64,000 nucleotides of DNA, taken from assembly GCA_963732415.1 (NCBI GenBank), contig CAVSZK010000007.1, positions 25,347 through 89,346 on the forward strand, given 5' to 3'. How positions within the stretch are numbered: position 1 is the first letter of the stretch; each line of letters starts with the position of its first letter. The stretch is from RPQJ01 sp963732415 (lineage in GTDB: Bacteria; Pseudomonadota; Gammaproteobacteria; Steroidobacterales; Steroidobacteraceae). Both the position numbers and the translations under genes were made by a program. A model generated the notes under the pieces. That model ran no database searches. It worked only from the letters and a program-made list of their open reading frames with translations, and was not told the origin of the DNA. This document shows positions 28,720 to 41,892 of the stretch, piece by piece.

Positions 28720-30216
28720 TCAGCCCGCTGCGTGCGGGGCGCGCCGATCCTTCCACGGCATTTCCCTCTCGAGCTGCGCAGCGAGCCGGAACAGCGTCGC
28801 TTCCTCGCCGGTCCCTGCGGTGAACAGCATGCCCATCGGCAAGCCGTCGGCCGTCCAGTGCAGCGGCAGCGACATCGAGGGCTGCCCTGTGACGTTCGCG
28901 ACCATCGTGTAGGGCGCCGCCTCGAATACTTTCGCGAAGGATTCGGTGATCTTCGGTCGCTGGCTCAACAGCGCCCCCGCCGGCAACGTCGATAGCAGTG
29001 CCAGTGCCTGGCGCTTCAGTGTCGACAGCGCGTATGCGCCGATCGGCATCGGCGGCAGGCCGACGGTCGGAGTGACCAGCACGTCGAAACCGGACGACCA
29101 CTGCAGCCACCGGCGCGCGAAAGCCTGCATGGACCAGAGCGCGCTCGTCACGTCGGCGGCGGACTGCGCCTCGCCGAGTCGCCCGAGAATCCAGGTGGCG
29201 AGTTCTACGTCGCCTCGCGTCGCCTCCCGGCCGACCAGCAGCCTCGCGTGGCGCAGCGTCGCCGCCACGTCGGCCGACACCAGCGCCGCATAGTTCGATA
29301 TGAATTCTTCCGGCGCGAGCGGCAGCCGCACTTCGACGAGTTCGTGCCCGAGCTTCGCGAGCGCCGCCGCGGTTGATTCGAGCGCTGCACGGTTCTCCGC
29401 ATGCAGCGATCCGGCGATACCCGGGTCGAAGCTGAACGCGATGCGCAGCCGCCCGGGATCGCGCGCGGTCTCCTCGAGAAACGTCCGACCGGGAGCGGGA
29501 AGCTTCATCAACTGCTGCGGGTAGTCGCCGGCGGTCGCGTCGAGCAACGCCGCGCTGTCGCGCACACTGCGCGTGACGACGTGCTCGCCGATCATGCCGA
29601 ACCAGATGTCCGGCGCGAGCGGTCCTGTCGGGTTGCGCCCGCGACTTGGCTTCAACCCGACCAGGCCGCAGTTCGACGCCGGCGTACGTATGGAGCCACC
29701 ACCGTCGTTGGCGTTGGCCGCGGGAACGATACGCGCGGCAACTGCTGCAGCCGAACCGCCACTCGACCCGCTGGAGGTGCGCTCGAGGTTCCATGGATTC
29801 CGCGTCGGGCCGAACAACTCCGGCTCGGTGACGTTCGAGACCCCCAGCTCCGGCGTGTTGGTCTTGCCGAAAATGACCAGGCCCGCGCGCCGGTAGCGGC
29901 GCGTCAGTTCCTCGTCCTCCGCCGGCACGTAGCCGCGGAACAGCCGCGACCCACAGTGCATGGGTTCGCCAGCGACCGCGGTCATCAGGTCCTTCACCAG
30001 GAACGGCACGCCGGAGAACGGCCCATCCGGCAGGCCGGCGGCTATCTCCTCGCGCGCGCGCCGCTCCATCAGGTGGATCACGGCATTGATCTGCGGGTTG
30101 ATCGCCGCCGTGCGTTCGAGCGCCTCGTCCAGCAGCTCGGCCGGGCTCACCTGCCCGCTGCGCACCAGTCCAGCAAGGCCAAGTGCATCGAACTCGCCGT
30201 ATTCGCGCATACCCAT
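28720..30216 (-). CDS. Amidase (amidase-signature family)
   Basis: 498 residues from the ATG at 30216, with GGAG 8 nt before it. The Ser-cisSer-Lys machinery is visible: Lys in GVPFLVKDL, the Gly/Ser-rich SSGSSGGSAAAVAA block and the nucleophile region NDGGGSIRTPASNCGLVGLKPSRG is interrupted by no gaps. This family hydrolyses amides of aromatic, aliphatic or peptide-like substrates; the length is typical. Convergent with the cupin gene and divergent from the PQQ dehydrogenase across 198 bp. Confidence 0.92.
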   Translation of the reverse strand: MGMREYGEFDALGLAGLVRSGQVSPAELLDEALERTAAINPQINAVIHLMERRAREEIAAGLPDGPFSGVPFLVKDLMTAVAGEPMHCGSRLFRGYVPAEDEELTRRYRRAGLVIFGKTNTPELGVSNVTEPELFGPTRNPWNLERTSSGSSGGSAAAVAARIVPAANANDGGGSIRTPASNCGLVGLKPSRGRNPTGPLAPDIWFGMIGEHVVTRSVRDSAALLDATAGDYPQQLMKLPAPGRTFLEETARDPGRLRIAFSFDPGIAGSLHAENRAALESTAAALAKLGHELVEVRLPLAPEEFISNYAALVSADVAATLRHARLLVGREATRGDVELATWILGRLGEAQSAADVTSALWSMQAFARRWLQWSSGFDVLVTPTVGLPPMPIGAYALSTLKRQALALLSTLPAGALLSQRPKITESFAKVFEAAPYTMVANVTGQPSMSLPLHWTADGLPMGMLFTAGTGEEATLFRLAAQLEREMPWKDRRAPHAAG

Positions 30217-30285
30217 CAGGGCCGCTCCGTCGAAGACCAGGTTCGGCCATGATGTCCCTTCCACGACTGGAAATCGACCGGCGTC

Positions 30286-30303
30286 CCGGCCCGTGCGGGC
30301 CGG
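30286..30303. promoter_or_regulatory. GC-rich palindrome upstream of the PQQ dehydrogenase
   Basis: CCGGCCCG-TG-CGGGCCGG is an 8-bp inverted repeat about 110 nt upstream of the quinohemoprotein gene and 70 nt upstream of the amidase. Could be an operator or a 5'-leader hairpin; no recognisable -10/-35 pair nearby. Confidence 0.3.
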
Positions 30304-30414
30304 CGCGTGCCGCGACCATTGCCGCGCCGGCGGAAGCTCGCTCCACCCGCCCGCACTTGCCAGCCGGAGTCCGCCGAACGACACTCGGCATCTCCATCAG
30401 CGACAGGCCGAGCC

Positions 30415-32565
30415 ATGAACACCCGCATCCGTACGCTGCTCGCGGTCACCGCGCTGTGCGTCGCCTGCAGCGCCCCGTCAATTGCGAAGTCGCCGGCGAA
30501 AACCTCCCGGACGTTTGCGCAGGTGGACGACGCGCGCATCGCCGCAGCGGACTCCGAGCCGCAGAACTGGATGGCGCACGGCCGCACCTACAGTGAGCAG
30601 CGCTACAGCCCGCTCAAGCAGGTCAATGCGGGCAACGTCGAGAAACTCGGGCTCGCGTGGTCCTACGCCACCGGGACATTGCGCGGGCTGGAGGCCACGC
30701 CAATCGTCGTGGACGGAGTGATGTTTACGACGGGCGTGTGGAGCGTCGTGTACGCGCTGGATGCGAAGACCGGCAGGGAACTCTGGAAATACGACCCGGA
30801 AGTGCCACGCGAATGGGGCCGCTACGCCTGCTGCGACGCGGTCAATCGCGGCGTTGCCGTGTGGAAGGGATCGGTCTACTTCGGGACGCTGGATGGCCGC
30901 CTGGTCTGCCTCGATGCCCGCACCGGCGGCCGGCGCTGGGAAGTGAATACGATCGACCGCAGCAAGCCCTACACCATCACCGGCGCGCCGCGCATCGTGA
31001 AGGACAAGGTGCTGATCGGAAACGGCGGCGCCGAATACGGCGTACGCGGCTATTTCTCCGCCTACGACGCCGCTACGGGCAAGCTCGCCTGGCGCTTCTA
31101 TACCGTCCCTGGAAATCCGAAGGATGGTTTCGAGAACCCCGAACTCGAAGCAGCCGCGAAAACCTGGAACGGCGAATGGTGGGTCGGCGGTGGCGGCGGC
31201 ACGGTCTGGGACTCGATGGCCTATGACCCGGATCTCGACACGCTGTATGTCGGAACCGGCAATGGGTCGCCGTGGTCGCGCGACATCCGCTCACCGGGCG
31301 GCGGCGACAACCTGTTCCTGTCGTCGATCCTCGCGTTGAACCCTGACACGGGCCGGCTCAAGTGGCACTACCAGGTCACGCCGGCCGAGAACTGGGACTA
31401 CACCGCCACCCAGCACATGATCCTCGCGGACCTGGTGATCGACGGGAAGCCGCGCAAGGTGCTGATGCAGGCGCCGAAGAACGGCTTCTTCTACGTACTG
31501 GACCGCGAGACCGGCGAACTGCTGTCCGCGGACAAGTACGCGCCTGTCACCTGGGCGAGCCACGTGGACCTGAAGACGGGTCGCCCGGTCGAGACACCCG
31601 AGGCCAACTACACCCGCGAGACCCGGCTGATCGTGCCGGCGGCGTATGGTGCGCACAACTGGCAGCCGATGGCCTACAACCCGGGCACTGGCCTGGTGTA
31701 CGTCCCGGCGATGCAGCCAACAGGCATCTACGCGCTGTCGGAAGCGTTCAAGGAAACCGGCAAGTACCCGCGCCGCGACATGTTCTGGAATCCAGGCGTC
31801 GACTGGAACGCCTTCGTCACCACGGTGCAGGACCTGATGCAGAAGCTCGGTGGTCCGCTGCCGCCGGAACGCGGCTACCTGAAAGCGTGGGATCCGCTGC
31901 AGAAGAAGACGGTGTGGGAAATCGAGCACCCCGGATTCTGGAACGGCGGATTGCTGACGACCGCGGGCAACCTGCTGTTCCAGGGCACCGGCGACGGACA
32001 GTTCGTCGCCTACGCTGCGGACAGCGGCAAGATCCTGTGGGCCGTGCCGACGATGATCGGCATCATGGCGCCGCCGATCACCTATGAGGTGGACGGTGAG
32101 CAGTACGTCGCGGTCATGGCGGGTAACGGCGGCTCGGGCGGTGTGACCAATGGCGACCCGCGCACCATGGCCTCGGGCAAGTACGTCAATGAAAACTACG
32201 TGTTCGCGTTCAAGCTGGGTGGGCACGAAACGATGCCGCGGGTTGCGGAAAAGAATTCACTGATTCCCGAGCAACCGGTCATCGAGGCGACGGCCGCCCA
32301 GGTCGAGAACGGCCAGTACAAGTTCATGTCCACCTGCATGGTCTGCCACGGCGCGCTGGTGGTCTCGGGCGGTGTGGTGCCCGACCTGCGGATGCTGCCG
32401 GCCGAGAAGCACGCGATCTTCAACGAGATCGTGTACGACGGCATCATCCACGGCGCGGGCATGCCAAAGCTCGCGGATCTCGTCAGCGAACAGGACGTGC
32501 ATGACATCCACGCCTACGTGATCTCGCGAGCGAACGAGGACCGGCAACCGCCGCCTGAAAAATAG
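30415..32565 (+). CDS. PQQ-dependent quinohemoprotein alcohol dehydrogenase (type II, cytochrome c fused)
   Basis: 716 residues from the ATG at 30415 with a signal peptide (hydrophobic AVTALCVACSA). The eight-bladed propeller carries the vicinal disulfide Cys139-Cys140 in RYACCDAV. In the catalytic block AENWDYTATQ the residue two after the Asp is Thr, not the extra Asp of lanthanide enzymes, so Ca2+ is expected. A C-terminal cytochrome c domain has CMVCH at 641-645 and a likely axial Met in GAGMPKL (Met683). It oxidises alcohols in the periplasm. The stop codon (32563-32565) lies in a palindromic repeat. Confidence 0.93.
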   Translation: MNTRIRTLLAVTALCVACSAPSIAKSPAKTSRTFAQVDDARIAAADSEPQNWMAHGRTYSEQRYSPLKQVNAGNVEKLGLAWSYATGTLRGLEATPIVVDGVMFTTGVWSVVYALDAKTGRELWKYDPEVPREWGRYACCDAVNRGVAVWKGSVYFGTLDGRLVCLDARTGGRRWEVNTIDRSKPYTITGAPRIVKDKVLIGNGGAEYGVRGYFSAYDAATGKLAWRFYTVPGNPKDGFENPELEAAAKTWNGEWWVGGGGGTVWDSMAYDPDLDTLYVGTGNGSPWSRDIRSPGGGDNLFLSSILALNPDTGRLKWHYQVTPAENWDYTATQHMILADLVIDGKPRKVLMQAPKNGFFYVLDRETGELLSADKYAPVTWASHVDLKTGRPVETPEANYTRETRLIVPAAYGAHNWQPMAYNPGTGLVYVPAMQPTGIYALSEAFKETGKYPRRDMFWNPGVDWNAFVTTVQDLMQKLGGPLPPERGYLKAWDPLQKKTVWEIEHPGFWNGGLLTTAGNLLFQGTGDGQFVAYAADSGKILWAVPTMIGIMAPPITYEVDGEQYVAVMAGNGGSGGVTNGDPRTMASGKYVNENYVFAFKLGGHETMPRVAEKNSLIPEQPVIEATAAQVENGQYKFMSTCMVCHGALVVSGGVVPDLRMLPAEKHAIFNEIVYDGIIHGAGMPKLADLVSEQDVHDIHAYVISRANEDRQPPPEK

Positions 32566-32610
32566 GTGCCTGGCACCGAATTATAAAAATAGGTGCCTGG
32601 CACCGAATTA
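32558..32610. repeat. REP-like element, copies 2 and 3 (tandem pair)
   Basis: Two identical 26-bp units (32558-32583 and 32585-32610), one base apart. Each is A5-TAGGTGCC, T, GGCACCGAATTA, that is the GGTGCC-T-GGCACC core with one AAATAGGTGCC-type arm and one TAATTCGGTGCC-type arm. The first unit contains the PQQ dehydrogenase stop codon; the second ends 5 nt before the stop of the convergent cytochrome gene. Confidence 0.88.
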
Positions 32611-32615
32611 GCGGA

Positions 32616-33002
32616 TCAGTTGTTCTTCGCGCCCTGCTTGACCCAGCGATGAATCGTCTTGATCTCATCCGCGGTCAGCGGCTTCGCATCGCCGTGAGGC
32701 ATCTTGAGTGAAGGATCGGCGCGACCCTCGATCAGCATTACCAGCGCGCTGGTGAGCGGGTCGCCGGGGATCACGACAGGACCGTACCGGGTTCCTTTCA
32801 TCAGCGAGTCGTAGCCCTCCAGGTCGAAGCCGCTGGCGGCATACCCCGGCTGGCCCGGCACATGGCAGGAGGCGCAGTTGGCCGCGAGTATCGGTGCGAC
32901 GTCGTTCTTGTAGCTGACCTCATGCTGTTTTCGTGCACAGCCCGGCGCTATCGCGAGGGAGAGGGCAGCGACAAGCAAGCAGAGGAGATGATCGGGACGC
33001 AT
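32616..33002 (-). CDS. Small cytochrome c lipoprotein
   Basis: 128 residues from the ATG at 33002. The N-terminus (LLVAALSLAIAPGC) ends in a lipobox-like Cys22, so it is probably a periplasmic lipoprotein. One c-type heme site, CASCH at residues 43-47, is followed by a Planctomycete-cytochrome-C-like pattern (GFDLEGYDSLMKG, VVIPGDP, LMIEG) and KMPHGD, with a possible Met ligand. It could accept electrons from the neighbouring quinohemoprotein, whose gene ends 51 bp away on the other strand. Confidence 0.82.
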   Translation of the reverse strand: MRPDHLLCLLVAALSLAIAPGCARKQHEVSYKNDVAPILAANCASCHVPGQPGYAASGFDLEGYDSLMKGTRYGPVVIPGDPLTSALVMLIEGRADPSLKMPHGDAKPLTADEIKTIHRWVKQGAKNN

Positions 33003-33075
33003 TTGGACCACCAGGCACGGGAGAAATGGGCGGCCACACGCTGTGCCCGACCGACCCGCGCTGCAATCCGCTGTT

Positions 33076-33693
33076 CTACCTAATCCCGACCCGGCGAAAC
33101 GTGAGGTTGATGCGCTCGCCGACCGGAACGGCGGTCTTGGGCAGCGCATGAACCCAGTGCCCTTGTGTCGCACCGGTCATCAGCAGCAGGCTGCCGTGTG
33201 GCAGGGAAAGGTCCGTCCGCAATCCCTTGCGCCGGCGATGCCTCAGGCAAAACCTCCGGACAGCCCCGAGGGACACCGATGCGATCGCGGGGTCCGGCCC
33301 GAGTTCGGGCTCATCGTCAGCATGCCAACCCATCCCGTCGCGGCCGTCCCGGTACAGGTTCAACAGCACGGCGTTGAATTGCAGTCCGGACAACTCCTGT
33401 ACCCGTCGCCGGACCTGCTCGAGAGCCGGCGTCCACGGCAGTGGCTCATGCGGGGTCCCGGAATACGTGTAGGTCGCGCCAGGATCGCCGTGCCACGCCA
33501 CGAGGCGGGGCACCAGGCGCGGCCGGCCGAAAATCACGACCTCCTCCTGCCGCCAGCCGATCCCTCGGCGCAATTCCCGGAACAACTTCCAGGCTTCCGA
33601 CTCTGCAAAAGCTTCAGCCACCAAGCTGACGTCGGCATCGTCGAGGCCCAGCCGCCGGGGCGATTCATTGCCAGGATTGACTGGGGTCGACAT
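33076..33693 (-). CDS. AlkB-like 2-oxoglutarate/Fe(II) dioxygenase
   Basis: 205 residues from the ATG at 33693; longer in-frame starts exist but add no conserved sequence. YTYSGTPHEPLPW is the substrate-lid motif of AlkB. Iron ligands are His124 and Asp126 (GWHADDE) and His182 (HWVHALP), and the 2-oxoglutarate-binding arginines are in ERINLTFR (Arg194, Arg200). AlkB proteins oxidatively remove alkyl groups from nucleic acid bases. The size fits the bacterial ALKBH2/AlkB type. It stands alone, divergent from a hydrolase. Confidence 0.9.
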   Translation of the reverse strand: MSTPVNPGNESPRRLGLDDADVSLVAEAFAESEAWKLFRELRRGIGWRQEEVVIFGRPRLVPRLVAWHGDPGATYTYSGTPHEPLPWTPALEQVRRRVQELSGLQFNAVLLNLYRDGRDGMGWHADDEPELGPDPAIASVSLGAVRRFCLRHRRRKGLRTDLSLPHGSLLLMTGATQGHWVHALPKTAVPVGERINLTFRRVGIR

Positions 33694-33829
33694 TCCCGGA
33701 CAGCGTATCTCACGCGATTTGCCGCGGCGACCCGGCCCTGGTTTCGGCAGCGACTCGTGGGTGGCACCCAGTCGCATGTGCGTCCACAATAATGCACCGC
33801 AACATTGCGGCCGGACCCAGTGAACCCCT

Positions 33830-34780
33830 ATGCCGAGTCTTCGCGCCCGACTCCTGAACCTCTTCCTACGCGTCACGACGAAATCCATGTGGAAGCCCAG
33901 CCTGGACATCACGGAGGTCCGGGCGCACGCGGCAAGAATGGACGTCCGCATCGCGCGCAACGCGCCGCCGGTGGCGGTCGAGGCCGTTGAGGTCGCTGGA
34001 GTTCCCGCGACGTGGATCGGCGATCCGTCGCTCTCGGAACGGGGCACGCTGCTGTACCTGCACGGTGGCGCCTGGTGCATCCACCTGCCGGGCATATACC
34101 GTAAGTTCGCGACGATCCTGTCCGCAATGACCGGAATGAGGGTGCTGCTGCCGGACTACCGGCTGGCGCCGGAGCATCCGTTCCCGGCGGGCGTCGACGA
34201 CTGCTTCGCCGTTTACCGGTGGTTCATCGAACAGGGATACGCGAACCGGCCGCTGGCCATCGCCGGGGACTCTGCGGGAGGCAACCTCACGCTGGTTACA
34301 CTGATGCAGGCCCGCGATGCGATGCTGCCGATGCCCGACTGCGCCGTCCTGCTGTCGCCGTCGACCGACCTCAGCACGTCGGGACCGTCATGGAGCTACA
34401 ACGCCGACGCGGACCCTATGTTTTCGCCGGCTTCCCGTGACCTGCTGCGGCCGATCTACTGCCCGGACCAGGACATGACCAACCCACTGCTCTCGCCACT
34501 TTTCGGCAACTGGGCCGGGCTGCCACCGCTGCTGTTCCACGCGGGCTCGACCGAGGTGCTGCTGGACGACTCGGTGCGATCCCACGACCGCGCGTCCCAG
34601 GCCGGTGTGAGCGCCGAGATCGACGTCTGGTGGCAGATGCCGCACATCTTCCACGTATTCAACTGGCTCCCGGAATCGCGCGTAGCCTTGCAGAAGATCG
34701 CGGATTTCATCGCCACCCGGGCCGTGCGGACAGCGCCGGTTGCCGCAGTGAGCGCACCAGCTACCGCCGTGGGCGCCTGA
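33830..34780 (+). CDS. Alpha/beta hydrolase, HSL-family esterase
   Basis: 316 residues. Oxyanion motif YLHGGAW, DYRLAPEHPFPAGVDD block, nucleophile elbow GDSAGGN, acid in TEVLLDDS and base in MPHIFH. A typical class IV esterase, clearly related to but distinct from the hydrolase at 23404. The N-terminal ~45 residues form the cap. The C-terminal Ala/Pro/Val-rich tail is probably disordered. It ends 2 nt from the stop of the convergent RlpA-like gene. Confidence 0.9.
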   Translation: MPSLRARLLNLFLRVTTKSMWKPSLDITEVRAHAARMDVRIARNAPPVAVEAVEVAGVPATWIGDPSLSERGTLLYLHGGAWCIHLPGIYRKFATILSAMTGMRVLLPDYRLAPEHPFPAGVDDCFAVYRWFIEQGYANRPLAIAGDSAGGNLTLVTLMQARDAMLPMPDCAVLLSPSTDLSTSGPSWSYNADADPMFSPASRDLLRPIYCPDQDMTNPLLSPLFGNWAGLPPLLFHAGSTEVLLDDSVRSHDRASQAGVSAEIDVWWQMPHIFHVFNWLPESRVALQKIADFIATRAVRTAPVAAVSAPATAVGA

Positions 34781-34782
34781 GG

Positions 34783-35208
34783 TCAGCCTGCCGGGCCGGA
34801 GTCGTCGCCGAGGATCTCGAAACGAGCGCGCGCGACACCGCGCTTCATCATGCCGAGGGTCTCGGCAGCAGCTCTTGAAAGGTCGCCGATGCGGTGACCC
34901 ACGAAGGGGCCGCGGTCGTTCACCCGGACCACGACGCTGCGTCCGTTCCTGAGGTTGGTGACCTTCACCTTCGTGCCGAAAGGCAGCGTCGGGTGGGCCA
35001 TTGTCAGGGCGTTGGCATTGAACAGCTCCCCGCTGGCCGTGGGCCGCTGGTGGAACTTGCCGCCGTACCAGGACACCGTGCCCTCCTGGATTCCCGCCTG
35101 GGCCGCGCCGAACGGCAGCAGCATCGCGAGCACGCCGAGTGCGAGGAAGCCACGGCGGCGAGCGCGAGGTCTATGCGGGTGGGCGGTGGCGCGAAGGATT
35201 GGGTGCAT
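34783..35208 (-). CDS. rlpA: RlpA-like septal-ring lytic transglycosylase / double-psi beta-barrel protein
   Basis: 141 residues, nearly all one double-psi beta-barrel domain: GTVSWYGGKFHQRPTASGE, TMAHPTLPFGTKVKVTN and VVVRVNDRGPFVGHRIGDLS. The Asp in NDRGPF is the putative catalytic residue of RlpA, which cleaves denuded glycan strands. The SPOR domain of classical RlpA is absent, so it is a short form. The signal sequence carries RRGFL (residues 18-22) and may use the Tat route. Confidence 0.85.
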   Translation of the reverse strand: MHPILRATAHPHRPRARRRGFLALGVLAMLLPFGAAQAGIQEGTVSWYGGKFHQRPTASGELFNANALTMAHPTLPFGTKVKVTNLRNGRSVVVRVNDRGPFVGHRIGDLSRAAAETLGMMKRGVARARFEILGDDSGPAG

Positions 35209-35667
35209 GTATCTGGTTCGGCCGGGCTGCCTGCCAGGGCAGGTACGGCCAGCGGTTGGCTTTTCTGGCCGCGCAGTCTAGCAAAGGCACGCCGCCCACC
35301 CCACGGAATATTGGCTGGAATTTATTCATAATCATGGACTTATGTTCACCCGGTGTGCAGAAAACCGTATGGGCCACGCGACAGCGCGGACCAAAGGCAA
35401 CTGGATTCAACAGAAGTGCCTGTTGCCAGAGCGCTACAAAAAGAAGCCGGGAAACTGTCGGAACTGCGCTGCAGTTGGCGATCCCGAGGCGAGCCCTCAC
35501 CCGCCTGGCCCGTTTTGTTGCACTGCATTGACGCCGGCAACTCCGCATGTCATATGGATATTGTTTCCACGATCCTGTCGCATGTCGCACGGGGGTCCGG
35601 CTCACGGGAGCCGGGGCAGCGCTGCGCCCTCGAGCGACGCATTCTGGACCGACATGCAGGGCCGCCG
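35209..35667. other. Divergent intergenic region between rlpA-like gene and gltB
   Basis: 459 bp without a convincing gene. The gltB frame is open back to 35353, but that stretch lacks glutamate-synthase similarity. It holds the most AT-rich stretch nearby (35320-35345), where the divergent promoters probably lie, and a 6-bp inverted repeat CAACAG / CTGTTG at 35408-35425. No clear -35/-10 pair, riboswitch or NtrC/σ54 (GG-N10-GC) site was identified with confidence. Confidence 0.5.
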
Positions 35668-40281
<4,614 letters not shown>

Positions 40282-40352
40282 GGACGGCAACCAATCCGCG
40301 CAGCGTCCGCAACGATCCAGACAAATCGACTACAGCTCTCAGGTCCGCAACG

Positions 40353-41837
40353 ATGGGAAAGCCAACAGGTTTCATAGAGTACCTCCGCGAGCTGCCGGTC
40401 GATCGCGCGCCGGTCGCGCGCCTGGCCGACTGGCGGGAATTCCACGCCCATCTCGACGAGCGACGCCTGCGGCAGCAGGGCGCCCGCTGCATGGATTGCG
40501 GCGTTCCTTTCTGCCACACCGGCAAGCTGATCAGTGGCATGGCCTCGGGCTGCCCGATCAACAACGTGATCCCCGAGTGGAACGATCTCGTCTACCGCGG
40601 CCTGTGGCGCGAAGCGCTAGACCGGCTGCACATGACCAACAACTTCCCGGAGTTCACGGGACGCGTTTGCCCCGCGCCCTGCGAGGGCTCGTGCGTACTT
40701 GGCATCAACGATCCGCCGGTGACCATCAAGAACATCGAGGCCGAGATCATCGACCGCGGCTGGGACGAGGGCTGGGTCGTGCCCGAGCCTCCGAAGGTTC
40801 GCACCGGCAAGAAAGTCGCGGTCATTGGGTCCGGGCCGGCGGGGCTGGCCGCGGCCGCGCAACTGAACCGTGCAGGCCACGAAGTCACCGTGCTCGAGCG
40901 CGCCGACCGGCCGGGCGGGCTGCTCATGTACGGGATCCCGAACATGAAGCTCGACAAGCGCGAGATCGTCGCGCGCCGCATCTCGCTGCTGGAGCAGGAG
41001 GGAATCCGCTTCCTCTGCAACGCGAGCGTCGGCGACAACGTCGAAGCTCAGCTGCTGCTGCGTGACTTCGACGCGACCGTAGTCTGCACCGGCGCAACGC
41101 AGCCGCGCGACCTCGCGGTGCCCGGCCGCAACCTTGCGGGCGTGCACTATGCAATGGACTACCTCACCGCGAGCACCAGCGCATTGCTCGACGGCGGGCC
41201 CGATTCGAGCCCGATTCACGCTCGTGGCAAGGACGTGGTCGTGATCGGCGGCGGCGACACGGGAACCGACTGCGTCGGCACCGCGATCCGGCAGGGTTGC
41301 CGCAGCCTGGTGCAGGTCGAGATCATGCCGCGGCCGCCGCTGGACCGCGCCGCCGACAACCCCTGGCCCGAGTGGCCGAAGGTCTACAGGCTCGACTACG
41401 GCCAGGAAGAGGCCGAGGCGAAGTTCGGTGACGACCCGCGCGTCTATCTCACGACCGTAAAGGAGTTCCTCGGCGACGCACAAGGTCGGCTCGAGGCACT
41501 GGTTACCGTCGAGGTGAAGTGGGAGCGCAACGACAAAGGACAGTTCGTTCCGGTCGACGTGCCCGGCACGGTGCAGAAGCGCCCGGCGCAGCTCGCACTG
41601 CTCGCGATGGGATTCCTGGGGCCGGAGCAGGCGCTGGTAAAGGAACTGGACCTCGACTGCGACGCCCGCGGCAACGTCAAGGCCGACTACGGCAAGTACG
41701 CGACCAGCATCAAGGGCGTGTTCTCCGCGGGCGACTGCCGCCGCGGACAGAGCCTGGTGGTCTGGGCTATCAACGAGGGACGCGGCGCTGCCCGCGAGTG
41801 CGACCGCTACCTGATGGGCAAGACCAACCTGCCGTAG
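40353..41837 (+). CDS. gltD: Glutamate synthase small subunit
   Basis: 494 residues. An N-terminal Cys-rich region (CMDCGVPFCH, GCPINN, GRVCPAPCEGSC) binds two 4Fe-4S clusters. The FAD motif is IGSGPAGLAAAAQL, the NADPH motif VIGGGDTGTDC, and GVFSAGDCRRGQSLVVWAI closes the FAD domain. It feeds NADPH electrons to GltB. Its stop is immediately followed by a 54-bp palindromic structure that separates it from the convergent redox operon. Confidence 0.97.
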   Translation: MGKPTGFIEYLRELPVDRAPVARLADWREFHAHLDERRLRQQGARCMDCGVPFCHTGKLISGMASGCPINNVIPEWNDLVYRGLWREALDRLHMTNNFPEFTGRVCPAPCEGSCVLGINDPPVTIKNIEAEIIDRGWDEGWVVPEPPKVRTGKKVAVIGSGPAGLAAAAQLNRAGHEVTVLERADRPGGLLMYGIPNMKLDKREIVARRISLLEQEGIRFLCNASVGDNVEAQLLLRDFDATVVCTGATQPRDLAVPGRNLAGVHYAMDYLTASTSALLDGGPDSSPIHARGKDVVVIGGGDTGTDCVGTAIRQGCRSLVQVEIMPRPPLDRAADNPWPEWPKVYRLDYGQEEAEAKFGDDPRVYLTTVKEFLGDAQGRLEALVTVEVKWERNDKGQFVPVDVPGTVQKRPAQLALLAMGFLGPEQALVKELDLDCDARGNVKADYGKYATSIKGVFSAGDCRRGQSLVVWAINEGRGAARECDRYLMGKTNLP

Positions 41838-41891
41838 AAAAATAGGTGCCAGGCACCGAATTAAATAATTCGGTGCCTGGCACCTATTTTT
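41838..41891. repeat. REP-like element, copies 4 and 5: 26-bp arms as a perfect inverted pair
   Basis: Left arm 41838-41863 (A5-TAGGTGCC, A, GGCACCGAATTA) and right arm 41866-41891 are exact reverse complements over 26 bp with only AA between. Each arm itself contains the GGTGCC-N-GGCACC palindrome. It fills the gap between the gltD stop (41837) and the stop of the convergent Fe-S protein gene (41893), and both ends have T-runs in the direction of transcription, so it is a likely bidirectional terminator. Confidence 0.9.
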
Positions 41892-41892
41892 C

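Noticed and set aside
35353..35667. Upstream extension of GltB by about 105 codons
   Set aside because: The extension has no similarity to glutamate synthases; the nucleophile Cys normally follows a short propeptide, which fits the ATG at 35668.
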